The translations under genes and the position numbers were made by a program. This document shows positions 9,077 through 18,230 of a stretch of 64,000 nucleotides of DNA, piece by piece (the first letter of the stretch is position 1; the number at the start of each line of letters is the position of its first letter). This stretch comes from JBCBSK01 sp965250105 (lineage in GTDB: Bacteria > Pseudomonadota > Alphaproteobacteria > Rhizobiales > Tepidamorphaceae): the NCBI GenBank assembly GCA_965250105.1, contig OZ252290.1, positions 3,038,001 through 3,102,000 of the forward strand. Direction: 5' to 3'. The notes below the pieces were generated by a model. That model was not told where the DNA came from. It was given only the letters and a program-made list of their open reading frames with translations, and did no database searches.

Positions 9077-10233
9077 GCGGGATGCAGCCGGCGGTGTTCG
9101 GCGAGCAGGATCTCGGCGCTTTTGCGCGCGCCGTCGAGGCCGATCGCGAGGTCGGGCGGTGTCATGGCGGCGGCTTCCGAGACGGCATGGGCCAGGATAT
9201 CGGGCGTCATGCCGGTTTCGGCAACCGTCACCACGCGGCCGCGCCGGGCGAGTGCGGCGGCGCGCTGCGGCTGTTCCGTCTCCTCGCCATCGCCGAAGGG
9301 CACCAGGACCGCGCGGATGCGGGCACGCAAGATATCGAGAACGGTGTTGTAGCCGGCCTGGCTGATCGACAGGAAGGCGCGCGTCAGAAGGGCGGGGAAG
9401 TCGGCGCGGGCGCGTTCGACGATGGCGTTGTCGGGCGCTGCCTGCCTCAGCCTGTCGAATGGCGTGTCGGGTAGGCCGCGCCCGACGAGATAGCGCCAGC
9501 GTCGGTCGGCCAGGACGCCGGTCTTCTGTGCCCGAAGCGCGGTCGCCAGGACGTTCTCGCCGAAGGCGCCGCCGCCGACCGAGACGATGACCTCGCCGAC
9601 GCCGTCGGACCCGGTGGCCGCCGCCGGCACGTCGGGATAGACGAAGCCGGTGTAACGCAACAGATCCGCGATGTCGGGGGCGGGCGGAAAGCTGTCGTCG
9701 AGCCGCACCATGGCCGGATCGGCATGGACCAGCACGACATCGCAGAGCGCGCGGGCGCGCTCGGCCATGGCGACTTCCTTGGCTGGATCGTCCTTGCGCA
9801 CCAGAATGTCGCGGATTGAACTGGCGATCAGCGGCCGGCGCGGATCGGCGTGGGCGGTATCGATCAGGGCGTCGAGTTCGAAGCGGAAATGGCGGCGGCC
9901 GAAGGGATAGGTCTCGATCAGCAGGATGTCGGGCCGGAAGGTGTCGTAGAGCGCGAGCGTCGCCGCCCGCCGCTCGACCTCGAAGGCCGGGTCCATCGGT
10001 CGTTCCTCGGCGCCGACCACGATGCGGAACGAGGCGTCGGCGGCGCGGGCGCGCGGCAGCGCGACGACATCGAGGCCCGACACATTGACCGTCGGCGGCA
10101 CCACATTGCCCGCCGCCAGCGTGACGGCGCAGCCCTCAGCGGCGAGCGCGCGTCCAACGGCGGCGGCGCGCACGATATGGCCGGTGCCGAGCATGTGCTG
10201 GACATGGATCAGGACGCGCACGGGTTCAGCCAT
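9073..10233 (-). CDS. MurG-like glycosyltransferase (GT-B fold)
   Basis: About 386 residues from the ATG at 10233; another in-frame ATG lies 30 bases upstream. The N-terminal domain opens with the glycine-rich loop VQHMLGTGHIVRAAAVGRAL, as in MurG/GT28 enzymes. The C-terminal domain has SVGGGAFGENVL and the nucleotide-sugar site SISQAGYNTVLDILR...VLVPF, close to the MurG S-R-x-G-x-x-T-x-x-E pattern. It transfers a sugar from a nucleotide donor to an unknown acceptor, probably at the membrane's inner face. It overlaps both operon neighbours by a few bases, indicating translational coupling. Related in layout to the enzyme at 12675-13907. Confidence 0.85.
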   Translation of the reverse strand: MAEPVRVLIHVQHMLGTGHIVRAAAVGRALAAEGCAVTLAAGNVVPPTVNVSGLDVVALPRARAADASFRIVVGAEERPMDPAFEVERRAATLALYDTFRPDILLIETYPFGRRHFRFELDALIDTAHADPRRPLIASSIRDILVRKDDPAKEVAMAERARALCDVVLVHADPAMVRLDDSFPPAPDIADLLRYTGFVYPDVPAAATGSDGVGEVIVSVGGGAFGENVLATALRAQKTGVLADRRWRYLVGRGLPDTPFDRLRQAAPDNAIVERARADFPALLTRAFLSISQAGYNTVLDILRARIRAVLVPFGDGEETEQPQRAAALARRGRVVTVAETGMTPDILAHAVSEAAAMTPPDLAIGLDGARKSAEILLAEHRRLHPA

Positions 10234-11371
10234 CGGCGGGGGCTCGTCGGTCTTGCGTCGCATCGCTGGCCATCAGCGGGGCGAGGATCCGCGCCAGCGC
10301 CTTGGCGCCGGCCGGCAGATGGTGCCGGCTAAGCGCATGAGCCCGGGCGGCCAGGCCCATCCGGTGGCGGCGCTCAGGATCGGCGATCAGGGCCGCCACG
10401 GCCTCGGCGAAGCCCGCCGCGTCGCCTTCGTCGACGAGAAGGCCGGTCGTCCCGTTCGCCACCACGTCCGGCACGCCGCCGCGATCGGCGCCGACGACCG
10501 CGAGGCCCGTGGCTTGCGCTTCGAGGAAGACGATACCGAAGGCCTCCTCGATGGCTGGCCAGACGAAAAGGTCGGCGGATGCATAGACCTCGGGGAGACG
10601 ATCCTGGGCCACCGTGCCGAGAAACCGCGTCCTGTCTGTGGGAAAAAGCGGCGCGATCTCGGCCCGCGCAGGGCCGTCGCCGGCGATGTCGAGCGTCCAG
10701 CTGTCGGGATCGAGCCGGGACAGGGCATCGGCGAGAAGTCGATAGGAGCGTTCCTTGGCACCTTCGCGCATCATGCCGACGGCGAGCAGCCGGCAGGGCG
10801 CGGCGCGCCGAGGTGCCTCCCGTCGCGGCTGGGCGAGATAGGGCGACAGATCGCGGAAGGGCGGGATGACATGGAGCCTGTCGGGACCTACGACGCGGGC
10901 GAGACCCGGTAGATCGGCGCGTTGCAGGGCGATCACCGCGTCGGCGCGGGCGAGCGCCCGGTCGGCTGCGGCGAGGCCATAGGCCCAGGGGCCATGGGCG
11001 CGCTTGGCCGCCCGGCTCGCTTCGATAACGCAATAGGGGATCGACAGCGCATCGGCGACATGCGGCCCGATCGGGTCGGCCGCCTTGTGATAGAGATGGT
11101 AGGTCGCGAACAGTGCTGGCGGCCGAGCACCCGGCGCCGTGGCCTCGGCGATGATGCGGTCAGCGTCGCGTCGGCCGTCGGCGGCGATTATCGCGAAGGC
11201 GTCGTCATCCGGCGCCTTCTGCCAGCTGCGCAGCCGGCTCGCCAGCCGCACCTCATGGCCGCCCGAGGCCAGCGCCGCCATGAGGGCGCGCGCCATCTCG
11301 CGGTCTCCGGACGGGGTCGGATGGTCGGGCGGTTTCATCGGCGCATAGAACAGGATCGTCGGCGCGGTCAT
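10226..11371 (-). CDS. Glycosyltransferase family 4 protein
   Basis: 381 residues from the ATG at 11371 (protein begins MTAPTILFYAPMKPP); the upstream in-frame extension is low-complexity Arg-rich sequence and unlikely to be translated. The N-terminal Rossmann domain has the donor-acceptor loop HPTPSGDREMARALM. The C-terminal GT1 domain has LAVGMMREGAKERSYRLL and the E-x7-E motif around EAFGIVFLEAQATG. It is a retaining GT-B enzyme using a nucleotide sugar. Its 3' end overlaps the next gene by 8 bases; 38 bases separate it from the upstream transferase. Confidence 0.85.
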   Translation of the reverse strand: MTAPTILFYAPMKPPDHPTPSGDREMARALMAALASGGHEVRLASRLRSWQKAPDDDAFAIIAADGRRDADRIIAEATAPGARPPALFATYHLYHKAADPIGPHVADALSIPYCVIEASRAAKRAHGPWAYGLAAADRALARADAVIALQRADLPGLARVVGPDRLHVIPPFRDLSPYLAQPRREAPRRAAPCRLLAVGMMREGAKERSYRLLADALSRLDPDSWTLDIAGDGPARAEIAPLFPTDRTRFLGTVAQDRLPEVYASADLFVWPAIEEAFGIVFLEAQATGLAVVGADRGGVPDVVANGTTGLLVDEGDAAGFAEAVAALIADPERRHRMGLAARAHALSRHHLPAGAKALARILAPLMASDATQDRRAPADG

Positions 11372-11409
11372 CTCGCATCGGCCGCATGGGCGGCCTCTCG
11401 TTCCGTCTC

Positions 11410-12672
11410 TCAGGCGGCTTCGGCGGCGCGGCCGGCGAAGCGCGCGGCGATGGCGTCGATGCCGGGATGGGTATCGAATGCGGTTTCGATTCGCCGCCGT
11501 CCGGCCTGGCCGAACCGGTCGCGCAAGGCCCGGTCGCGGGCCAGTCGGTCGAGGGCGCCGGCCAGCGCGTCGACATCGCGCGGCGCGACCATAAGCCCTG
11601 TTTCGCCATCGAGAACCAGTTCGGGAATGGCCGACACACGGGTCGAGACGCATGGCAGGCCGAAGGCCATCGCTTCCATCAGCACATTGGGAATGCCGTC
11701 ACGGTCGCCGGATTTGGCGATCCTTGACGGCAAGACGAAGAGATCGGCCTCGGCGAGCGCCTCGAACACGGCCTTGCGCGGCTGCGCGCCGCGCCAGTCG
11801 ATCCGGTCGGAAATCCCGAGCCGGCCCGCCAGGCCGTGAAGCTTCGTCTTGAGCGGCCCGCCGCCGATATGGCTGAACCGCCAGTCGAGATCGCCGGGCA
11901 GGCGCGAAAGCGCGCGCAGAAGATCGTCATAGCCCTTCTTCTCGACGAGCCGGCCGATCGACAGGATGTGCACGACGCCGGGCGCCGGCCGCCGCGGCGG
12001 GCTGGGGAAACGGCCGAGATCGAGGCCGTGATAGACCAGCGCGATCTTGTCGGGATCGCGGCACAGCTTCCTCAGATGATCGACATTGACACCGGTGCAT
12101 GTCACGCCCCAGGCCGCATCGTCGAGCTTGACCTTGAGATCCCAGTCCGGCGTCGTCCAGATGTCCTTGGCGTGCGCCGAAAAGCTCCAGGGCAGGCCGC
12201 GCAGAAGCGCCGCATAGCGCACGACCGAGGCCGGCGTATGCAGGTAATGGCTGTGGATCGTGCGGATCTTGTCGGGCAATTCGCGCGCCAAGACGCAGGC
12301 CTGGCCCCAGCGGCGATAGCGGTTGACCGTCTTGTCGCGTTTCAGATCGGCCTCGAAGGCCCGGCGCGCCGTCTTGTAGGTCGGCTGCGCCTCGGCCCAG
12401 CGGCGGCCGGCGCGGACGCGCGGCGGGTCGTCCTTGAGATATTCCGGCAGATAGAGCACCGGCGCGGTGATCTCGTCGTGAAGATCGTGCACGGCCGGGT
12501 CGGTCGGATGCCGCAGCGAGACGATCAGCTGGCGGACGCCGCGCTGCTGCAGGCCCAGGATTTCCTGGGCGATGAAGGTTTCCGACAGGCGCGGATAGCC
12601 CTTCACGACGACCGCGATGTCGGGCGCGCTCCGATCCGGGGCGCTTCTGTCGGCGGAGGTGTCGGCCGTCAT
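11410..12672 (-). CDS. Glycosyltransferase family 4, exopolysaccharide type
   Basis: 420 residues. The N-terminus has GYPRLSETFIAQEILGLQQRG, the P-x-x-S-E-T-F motif of WcaL/AmsK-type capsular glycosyltransferases. The C-terminal GT1 domain shows HILSIGRLVEKKGYDDLLRA and DGIPNVLMEAMAFGLPCVST, the E-x7-E donor site. Such enzymes add a sugar to a lipid-linked repeat unit at the cytoplasmic face. This is the clearest indication in the operon of an exopolysaccharide or surface-glycan product. Spaced 2 bases from the upstream gene, so cotranscribed. Confidence 0.9.
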   Translation of the reverse strand: MTADTSADRSAPDRSAPDIAVVVKGYPRLSETFIAQEILGLQQRGVRQLIVSLRHPTDPAVHDLHDEITAPVLYLPEYLKDDPPRVRAGRRWAEAQPTYKTARRAFEADLKRDKTVNRYRRWGQACVLARELPDKIRTIHSHYLHTPASVVRYAALLRGLPWSFSAHAKDIWTTPDWDLKVKLDDAAWGVTCTGVNVDHLRKLCRDPDKIALVYHGLDLGRFPSPPRRPAPGVVHILSIGRLVEKKGYDDLLRALSRLPGDLDWRFSHIGGGPLKTKLHGLAGRLGISDRIDWRGAQPRKAVFEALAEADLFVLPSRIAKSGDRDGIPNVLMEAMAFGLPCVSTRVSAIPELVLDGETGLMVAPRDVDALAGALDRLARDRALRDRFGQAGRRRIETAFDTHPGIDAIAARFAGRAAEAA

Positions 12673-12674
12673 GG

Positions 12675-13907
12675 TCAGCCCGAGGACAGGGCGCCGTCGG
12701 TCGGCGCCAGCCTTTGTTCGCGGTCGCCGAGCACGGTCTCGACCCGGTTGATGATCGTGTCGAGCCCGCCCATCAGCCCGGTCAGCCCGGCGGCGGAGGG
12801 CGGCGGCTGGGCCGGCAGGCGCTTCAGCGCGTCCGCCATCAGCGCGACATTGTCGTGGTCGTCGATCGGCAGCACCGTCAGAAGGCCCGCCTCGGCGGCC
12901 CGGCTGGCGCGGATCGACTGTTCGCGCCGGGGCACCACGCGGGGCACCAGAAGCGTCGGTCGGTCGAAGGACAGGATCTCACAGAAGATGTTGTAGCCAC
13001 CCATGCCGACGATGCCCGCCGCGTTCACCATCAGCGGTTCGATCTGCGGGGTGAAGCGCAGCATGTGGATATTGTCGAGCGTTTCGGCGCGCGCGATGAA
13101 AGCGGCCTGATGCTCGACATCCATGAACGGGCCGAGCACGATGACGGCGGGGCGGAGGTCGTCGCCCGACGTCTCATAGGCGCGCATCACCCAGTCGACC
13201 AGCTCGACTCCGTCGCCGCCGCCGCCCGGCGTCACCAGAAGGTAGGAGCCGTCCTCGAAGGGGATCGGCTCGACGGTATGGACGTCCTGCGGCACGCTGC
13301 GCGGCAAATAGCCTGTGAACAGGGTCCGGCCGCGCACCGCGTCCGACACCTGGAGCCCCTCCAGCGGGTCGTGCACGGACTGGATGCCATAGACCCAGAT
13401 GTCGTCGTAATAGTCCTCGAGCGCCGGATAGCTGCCCTTGCGCAGCCATTCCTCGTGCAGGGCGTCGGGATCGTCGAGCACGTCGCGCAGGCCGAGCACG
13501 AGATGGGTGCCCTGCTGGCGCAACAGATCCAGCGTCGGGCGCACCTCGCCGCGCAGGCCCAGCGGTTCCTTGTCGACGATGAAGATGTCGGGCGCGAAGA
13601 CCTCGGCGGTATGTTCGATGATGGACGCACGGATCTTCAGCGTATGTTCGGTGTCGAGATGCAATGACAGCGAGGTATATTCGCCGTTGCGCAGCTTGAT
13701 CACGCCGGGAATGCGCACGAAATCGACCCGCGAGCGGAAGTCGAAGCTGCCGATGATCGGCGAACCCGACAGGATCAATACCGTCAGTTCCGACCAGGCG
13801 CCGACCAGGCCATGGGCGATCGCCCGGCAGCGGCGCAGATGGCCGAGCCCGAACGAGTCATGGCTGTAGATCAGAATGCGTGGATTGCGGGGAACCAGGC
13901 GCAGCAT
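12675..13907 (-). CDS. MurG-like glycosyltransferase, first gene of the glycan operon
   Basis: 410 residues. The N-terminus reads ILIYSHDSFGLGHLRRCRAI, the glycine-rich GT-B loop with the G-L-G-H motif, and the C-terminal half has TPGGGGDGVELVDWV and GIVGMGGYNIFCEILSF. This pattern recurs in a family found beside other transferases in Alphaproteobacteria; the sugar is not known. It lies 2 bases from the next gene and its ATG faces the ABC-protein operon across a 240-base divergent intergenic region. No close relation to true MurG (peptidoglycan) is claimed. Confidence 0.82.
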   Translation of the reverse strand: MLRLVPRNPRILIYSHDSFGLGHLRRCRAIAHGLVGAWSELTVLILSGSPIIGSFDFRSRVDFVRIPGVIKLRNGEYTSLSLHLDTEHTLKIRASIIEHTAEVFAPDIFIVDKEPLGLRGEVRPTLDLLRQQGTHLVLGLRDVLDDPDALHEEWLRKGSYPALEDYYDDIWVYGIQSVHDPLEGLQVSDAVRGRTLFTGYLPRSVPQDVHTVEPIPFEDGSYLLVTPGGGGDGVELVDWVMRAYETSGDDLRPAVIVLGPFMDVEHQAAFIARAETLDNIHMLRFTPQIEPLMVNAAGIVGMGGYNIFCEILSFDRPTLLVPRVVPRREQSIRASRAAEAGLLTVLPIDDHDNVALMADALKRLPAQPPPSAAGLTGLMGGLDTIINRVETVLGDREQRLAPTDGALSSG

Positions 13908-13920
13908 GATCGATCCTTGC

Positions 13921-13946
13921 GCGATCCGGGAGGGCGATCCGGGAGG
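13921..13946. repeat. Perfect 13-bp tandem duplication in divergent promoter region
   Basis: GCGATCCGGGAGG occurs twice with no spacer, directly upstream of the first glycosyltransferase start. It may be a replication slip or a repeated regulatory element. Confidence 0.75.
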
Positions 13947-14147
13947 GCTGTCCCGGCGGGGATATCCTGTGCGCGGGCACGGTTTGCGAGGCGGCGCCGG
14001 CCATGCTGTGCGTTACGCCACATCACGGACCGGACAACCCGTCCTATAAGCTATAGCCTGAAAGTGATAGCGGCCAAAGCCGCTCAAGTGATAATACGGA
14101 TGGAACGCGGGGAATGACCGGCGGCGCGGCCGGTTCTTTGGGGTGGC

Positions 14148-16808
14148 GTGATGGAACAGACACTGTTCGCGTTCATCTGGCGCAACAGCACGCGCCAGCA
14201 AGTGATCATTCTGTGCATCACGGTCCTGTCCTTTCCGATCCTCTATTTGTCGCTCGAACTGCCCAAGATCATCATCAACGATGCGATCAGCGACAGCGGC
14301 AATCCGTTTCCGCGCGAATATTTTGGCCACGCCGTCGAGCAGATCCCCTATCTGCTCATTCTCTGTTTCGCCTTTCTCGGCCTGGTCGTCCTCAACAATG
14401 TCGTGAAATACGTCCTCAACGTCTACAAGGGTCTGCTCGGCGAGCGGATGCTGAGGCGGCTGAGATACGATCTGTTCCACCGCATCCTGCGCTTCCGGCT
14501 GCCGCAGTTCCGCAAGATCAGCCAGGGCGAGATCATTCCCATCATCACCGGCGAGGTCGAGCAGATCGGCGGCTTCGTCGGCGAGGCCATCGCCACGCCC
14601 GCCTTCCAGGGCGGCACGCTGATGGTCTATCTCGTCTTCATCTTCAACCAGGACCCGCTGCTCGGGGCCGCCGCGATCGCGCTCTATCCGGTCCAGGCCT
14701 ATATCATCCCCAAGCTCCAGATGCGGGTGAACAAGCTGTCGCGCCAGCGGGTCCTGAACACCCGCAAGCTGGCCGACCGCATCGGCGAGGGGATCGCCGG
14801 CATCAACGAGGTGCACGCCAATGACGCGACCGCCTGGCATCTCGCCGAGGTGTCGCAGCGGCTCTACACCAATTTCGCGATCCGGTTCCGCATCTTCCGG
14901 CTGAAATACCAGATCAAGTTCCTCAACAATTTCCTCAACCAGCTGACGCCGTTCTTCTTCTATTCGATCGGCGGCTATCTGGTGATCAAGGGCGAACTGA
15001 CCTTCGGCGCGCTGGTCGCCGTCCTCGCCGCCTACAAGGATCTCGCCGGTCCGTGGCGCGAGCTTCTGACCTGGTATCAGCAATTGATGGACATGCGGGT
15101 CAAATACGAGACGGTCATCGAGAATTTCGACCTGCCCGACCTCGTCTCGCCGGCGCGCCTCTCCGAGGAGCGCGATCATGTCTCGCTGGCCGGCGACATC
15201 GAGCTGGCGGCGACATCGGTCGAGATCGACGGCGACACGGCGCTGTCGGATGCCACGGTGTCGATTGCCAAGGGTAGCACGGTGGCCGTCGTCGGCGACG
15301 ACGATAGCGGCCGCGCCGAGATGCTGCAGGCGATGGCCGGCTTGCTCGACGTCAAGAACGGGTCGCTGACGATCAATGGCGAAAAGCCGTTCGAACTGCC
15401 CGAGGCCGTCATCGGCCGCCGGCTCGCCTATATTCGCGGCGACGGCTTCATCTTCAACGGCACCATTCGGGGCAATCTGCTCTATGGCTTGCGCAACCGG
15501 CCGGTCCAGCCGCGCCCGCTTGAAGGCGAGGCGGTCGAGGAGGAGCGCCTGCGCAAGCTCGAGGCCGAGCGCACCGCCAATTCCGACCACGACGCCTTCG
15601 CCGACTGGGACAATCTCGCCGCCGCCGGCGCGGTCGACGCGACCGATCTCGACCTCAAGGCGCTCGGCGCGCTGTCGGTCTACGGTCTCGGCGATCAGGT
15701 GTTCCGCATGGGCCTGCTCGGCCGGCTCGATCCGCACGCCTATCCCGATATCGCCGAGGCGATCGTGGCGACCCGCAAGGCCTTCTGCGAGATCGCCGAC
15801 GACGATCCTCGGCTCGCCGCCGAGATCGAGCACTGGGACGCGCCGGGCATCCGCCAGTCGCAGGCCCTCATCGCCAGCGTGTTCGGTGGCCTGCCCCGCG
15901 ACCCGGGCATCGATACCCAGACGCTGCTCGAACAGCAGAACCTCGTGGCCGTCCTCGACGCGGTCGGCATCGGGCAGGATCTCGAAACCCTCGGCCGGTC
16001 CGTCGCCGACACGATCATCGACCTGTTCGCCGAACTGCCCGACACCGATCTGGTCGCCGACTTCGGCATCGGCGGGCCCGAGGATATCGAGGAACTGACG
16101 GCACTCTCGCGCAGCGGCAAGCGGAAGCCGCCCGTCGCGGCGCGGCAGCGTTTCATGGCGCTGGCGCTCGATATCGTGCCGGCGCGCCACCGCTTCGTCG
16201 ACATGCCGGAAGCGCTGGCCGACCGCTTCGACACGGCCCGCGACGATCTGCGCAAGCGCGTCGACGAGCAGGCGCCGGATCTATTCTCCTGGTTCGATCG
16301 CGACGCCTATCTGGCGCCGGCCAGCGTTCTCGAAAACCTCATCTTCGGCCAGCCCCGCCTCGACCGCGTGTCGAGCCGGGAAACGCTCGAAACGGCGCTG
16401 TCGGCCTATCTGCGCGAGCATGGCCTCGAAAACAGCGTGGCCCGCATCGGGCTCGATTTCGAGGTCGGCGTCGCCGGCGGCCGGCTGACCCCGCAGCAGC
16501 GGCGCACGATCAATTTCGTGCGCGGCCTTCTCAAGCGGCCGGACGTGGTCGTCGTCGAGGAGGTCGCCCAGTCGCCACTGGTGCCGGACCGGCTGATCGC
16601 GGCGATCCGCGAGCAGCTGCCCGAGGCCACGATCGTCGCCGGCATGAGCGATGGCCGTCTTGCGGGCTGTTTCGAGAAGGCCATCTTGCTCAAAAGCGGG
16701 CGGATCGCCGAGGTCGGCGCACCCGATGATGTTATAGTGACCGAAACCACGTCGCCCGAGGCGACCGCGGACGGGGTCGAGGCCCCGCACAGGGAGACTG
16801 CGCAATGA
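14148..16808 (+). CDS. ABC-exporter-like protein with degenerate, enlarged ATPase domain
   Basis: 886 residues (GTG at 14148; ATG at 14151 equally possible). Residues 1-330 form an ABC exporter type I membrane domain with about six helices and the coupling region RRLRYDLFHRILRF. The nucleotide-binding part is abnormal. The Walker A equivalent is GDDDSGRA at 383-390, with Arg and Ala replacing the Lys and Ser/Thr. The signature region is AGGRLTPQQRRT (776-787). Walker B is VVVVEEV, with Glu804 where Asp is expected. An FNGTIRGNLLYG segment at 436 is echoed by SVLENLIFG at 726-734, with about 280 extra residues between them. ATP hydrolysis is doubtful. The gene overlaps the cNMP-binding gene by 4 bases. 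Confidence 0.85.
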   Translation: MMEQTLFAFIWRNSTRQQVIILCITVLSFPILYLSLELPKIIINDAISDSGNPFPREYFGHAVEQIPYLLILCFAFLGLVVLNNVVKYVLNVYKGLLGERMLRRLRYDLFHRILRFRLPQFRKISQGEIIPIITGEVEQIGGFVGEAIATPAFQGGTLMVYLVFIFNQDPLLGAAAIALYPVQAYIIPKLQMRVNKLSRQRVLNTRKLADRIGEGIAGINEVHANDATAWHLAEVSQRLYTNFAIRFRIFRLKYQIKFLNNFLNQLTPFFFYSIGGYLVIKGELTFGALVAVLAAYKDLAGPWRELLTWYQQLMDMRVKYETVIENFDLPDLVSPARLSEERDHVSLAGDIELAATSVEIDGDTALSDATVSIAKGSTVAVVGDDDSGRAEMLQAMAGLLDVKNGSLTINGEKPFELPEAVIGRRLAYIRGDGFIFNGTIRGNLLYGLRNRPVQPRPLEGEAVEEERLRKLEAERTANSDHDAFADWDNLAAAGAVDATDLDLKALGALSVYGLGDQVFRMGLLGRLDPHAYPDIAEAIVATRKAFCEIADDDPRLAAEIEHWDAPGIRQSQALIASVFGGLPRDPGIDTQTLLEQQNLVAVLDAVGIGQDLETLGRSVADTIIDLFAELPDTDLVADFGIGGPEDIEELTALSRSGKRKPPVAARQRFMALALDIVPARHRFVDMPEALADRFDTARDDLRKRVDEQAPDLFSWFDRDAYLAPASVLENLIFGQPRLDRVSSRETLETALSAYLREHGLENSVARIGLDFEVGVAGGRLTPQQRRTINFVRGLLKRPDVVVVEEVAQSPLVPDRLIAAIREQLPEATIVAGMSDGRLAGCFEKAILLKSGRIAEVGAPDDVIVTETTSPEATADGVEAPHRETAQ

Positions 16809-17269
16809 GCCTTGACGAGGAAGTGGCGCTGCTCAAGAGCGTGCCGTTGTTCAAGGGCATCCAGCCCGGCAAGCTGAAGCTGCTCGCCTTCATCAGCGAT
16901 CGCGTGCGGTTTTCCTCCGGCGAGGCGCTGATGACCGAGGGCGACGAGGGCGATGCCGCCTTCGTCATCATCGACGGCACCGCCGACATCGTCATCGGCG
17001 GGCCCGACAGCCGCACCGTGGTCGCCAGCGTCGGGCGCAACGACATCGTCGGCGAGATCGCCATCATCGCCGACATCCCGCGCACCGCCAGCGTCGTGGC
17101 GCGCGGCGATATCGAAGCGCTGATGATCTCCAAGCCGAATTTCCTGAAGCTCTTGCGCGAAGTGCCGGAGATCGCGCTGGAAGTCCTGCGCGTCGTCGGC
17201 TTGAGGCTCGACGGCACCTTGCGCGAGCTGCGCGTCGCGCAGGCCGCCGTGCCGGCGGGGGAGGCGTGA
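16805..17269 (+). CDS. Stand-alone cyclic nucleotide-binding domain protein
   Basis: 154 residues consisting almost only of a CAP_ED/cNMP-binding beta-roll. The phosphate-binding cassette is intact: GEIAIIADIPRTASVVA (83-99) with the conserved Glu84 and Arg93 that contact the cyclic phosphate. After a single C-terminal helix there is no helix-turn-helix, so it is not a CRP-type transcription factor. It would sense cAMP or cGMP and act on a partner protein. The ATGA overlap with the ABC gene makes that protein the first candidate. The cyclase two genes downstream is the obvious ligand source. Confidence 0.9.
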   Translation: MSLDEEVALLKSVPLFKGIQPGKLKLLAFISDRVRFSSGEALMTEGDEGDAAFVIIDGTADIVIGGPDSRTVVASVGRNDIVGEIAIIADIPRTASVVARGDIEALMISKPNFLKLLREVPEIALEVLRVVGLRLDGTLRELRVAQAAVPAGEA

Positions 17270-17271
17270 TC

Positions 17272-18171
17272 ATGGCCGGCGGATCAGACCTGTCGGTCAC
17301 TTTCTGGGGCGTGCGCGGCTCGATCCCGACGCCGGGTCGCGACACCGTGCGCTATGGCGGCGAGACGAGCTGTTTCGAGATCCGCATCGGCGATCGGCTG
17401 ATCATCATCGATGCCGGTTCGGGCCTGCATCGGTTCGGCCATGCGCTGACCGACGGTACCGTGCCTGCCGGCCCGCCGCTGCCCGATACGGGCGAAACCG
17501 GCGCCGATCTTCTGTTCACCCATCTGCATTTCGATCACATCTGCGGGCTGCCTTTCTTCTGCCCGATCTATACCGGCGAGTTCCGCCTGCGCGCGCGGGT
17601 CGGCAATCTGGCGCATGGCGATTGCGCGACGCAAGCCATCGGACGGCTGTTGTCGCCGCCGCTCTTTCCGCTCGAACTCGATCATCTGCCCGGTTTCGAT
17701 GTCTCCGAGTTCCGCGCCGGCGACAGCATCGATCTCGGCGATGGCGTGGTCGTCGAGACGGTCGGCCTGCACCATCCGGGCGGCTCGATCGGCTTCCGCT
17801 TCGAGGCCGGCGGCGCGCGTCTCGCGATCATCACCGATCACGAACATGGCGATCCGGCGATCGATCGGGCGCTGGCCGACTTCGTCGCGGGCTGCGACGT
17901 CATGGTCTATGACACCATGTTCGCCGACGATGAATATGACCATCATGTCGGCTGGGGCCATTCGACGCCCGGGCGCATGCTCGATCTGGCCGACAGCGCC
18001 GGTATCCGCCTCCCGATCGCCTTTCACCATAGTCCCGACCGGACCGACGACATGCTCGACGACTGGGCCGAGATGATAGACCGGCGCCATCCCGGCGCGC
18101 TGATCGCGCGGGAAGGCCTGACGGTGCCGGTCGGGGTCGCGCTGCCGGCTAAACAGGCCTTGCGCGCCTGA
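17272..18171 (+). CDS. Metallo-beta-lactamase fold hydrolase, candidate cyclic phosphodiesterase
   Basis: 299 residues. The ATG at 17272 is chosen because GGGGGAGG ends 7 bases before it; a GTG at 17266 is possible. The opening FWGVRGSIPTPG...YGGETSCFEI and IIIDAGSGL are typical of the PhnP/RNase Z-like MBL group (COG1235). The metal motif is HLHFDH (84-89), with further ligands in HHPGGS, TDHEH and the C-terminal HHS. Family members cleave phosphodiesters, including 5-phosphoribosyl cyclic phosphate and, in related groups, cAMP. Its position between a cNMP-binding protein and a cyclase makes cyclic-nucleotide turnover attractive, but that is inference. Confidence 0.85.
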   Translation: MAGGSDLSVTFWGVRGSIPTPGRDTVRYGGETSCFEIRIGDRLIIIDAGSGLHRFGHALTDGTVPAGPPLPDTGETGADLLFTHLHFDHICGLPFFCPIYTGEFRLRARVGNLAHGDCATQAIGRLLSPPLFPLELDHLPGFDVSEFRAGDSIDLGDGVVVETVGLHHPGGSIGFRFEAGGARLAIITDHEHGDPAIDRALADFVAGCDVMVYDTMFADDEYDHHVGWGHSTPGRMLDLADSAGIRLPIAFHHSPDRTDDMLDDWAEMIDRRHPGALIAREGLTVPVGVALPAKQALRA

Positions 18172-18180
18172 TGTCGCCGA

Positions 18181-18198
18181 ACCCGTCCGTCGACGGGT
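18181..18198 (+). other. Hairpin in the MBL hydrolase-cyclase gap
   Basis: ACCCGTC, loop CGTC, GACGGGT: a perfect 7-bp stem in the 59-base gap. No T run follows, so it is more likely an mRNA processing or stability element than a terminator. Confidence 0.45.
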
Positions 18199-18230
18199 GA
18201 CCGAACGCCAGCAACGATTGGAAACCGCCC

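Noticed and set aside
14013..16190. Minus-strand frame of 725 codons opposite the ABC-like gene
   Set aside because: Composition typical of antisense reading in high-GC DNA, no family resemblance, while the plus strand has a clear ABC exporter membrane domain.
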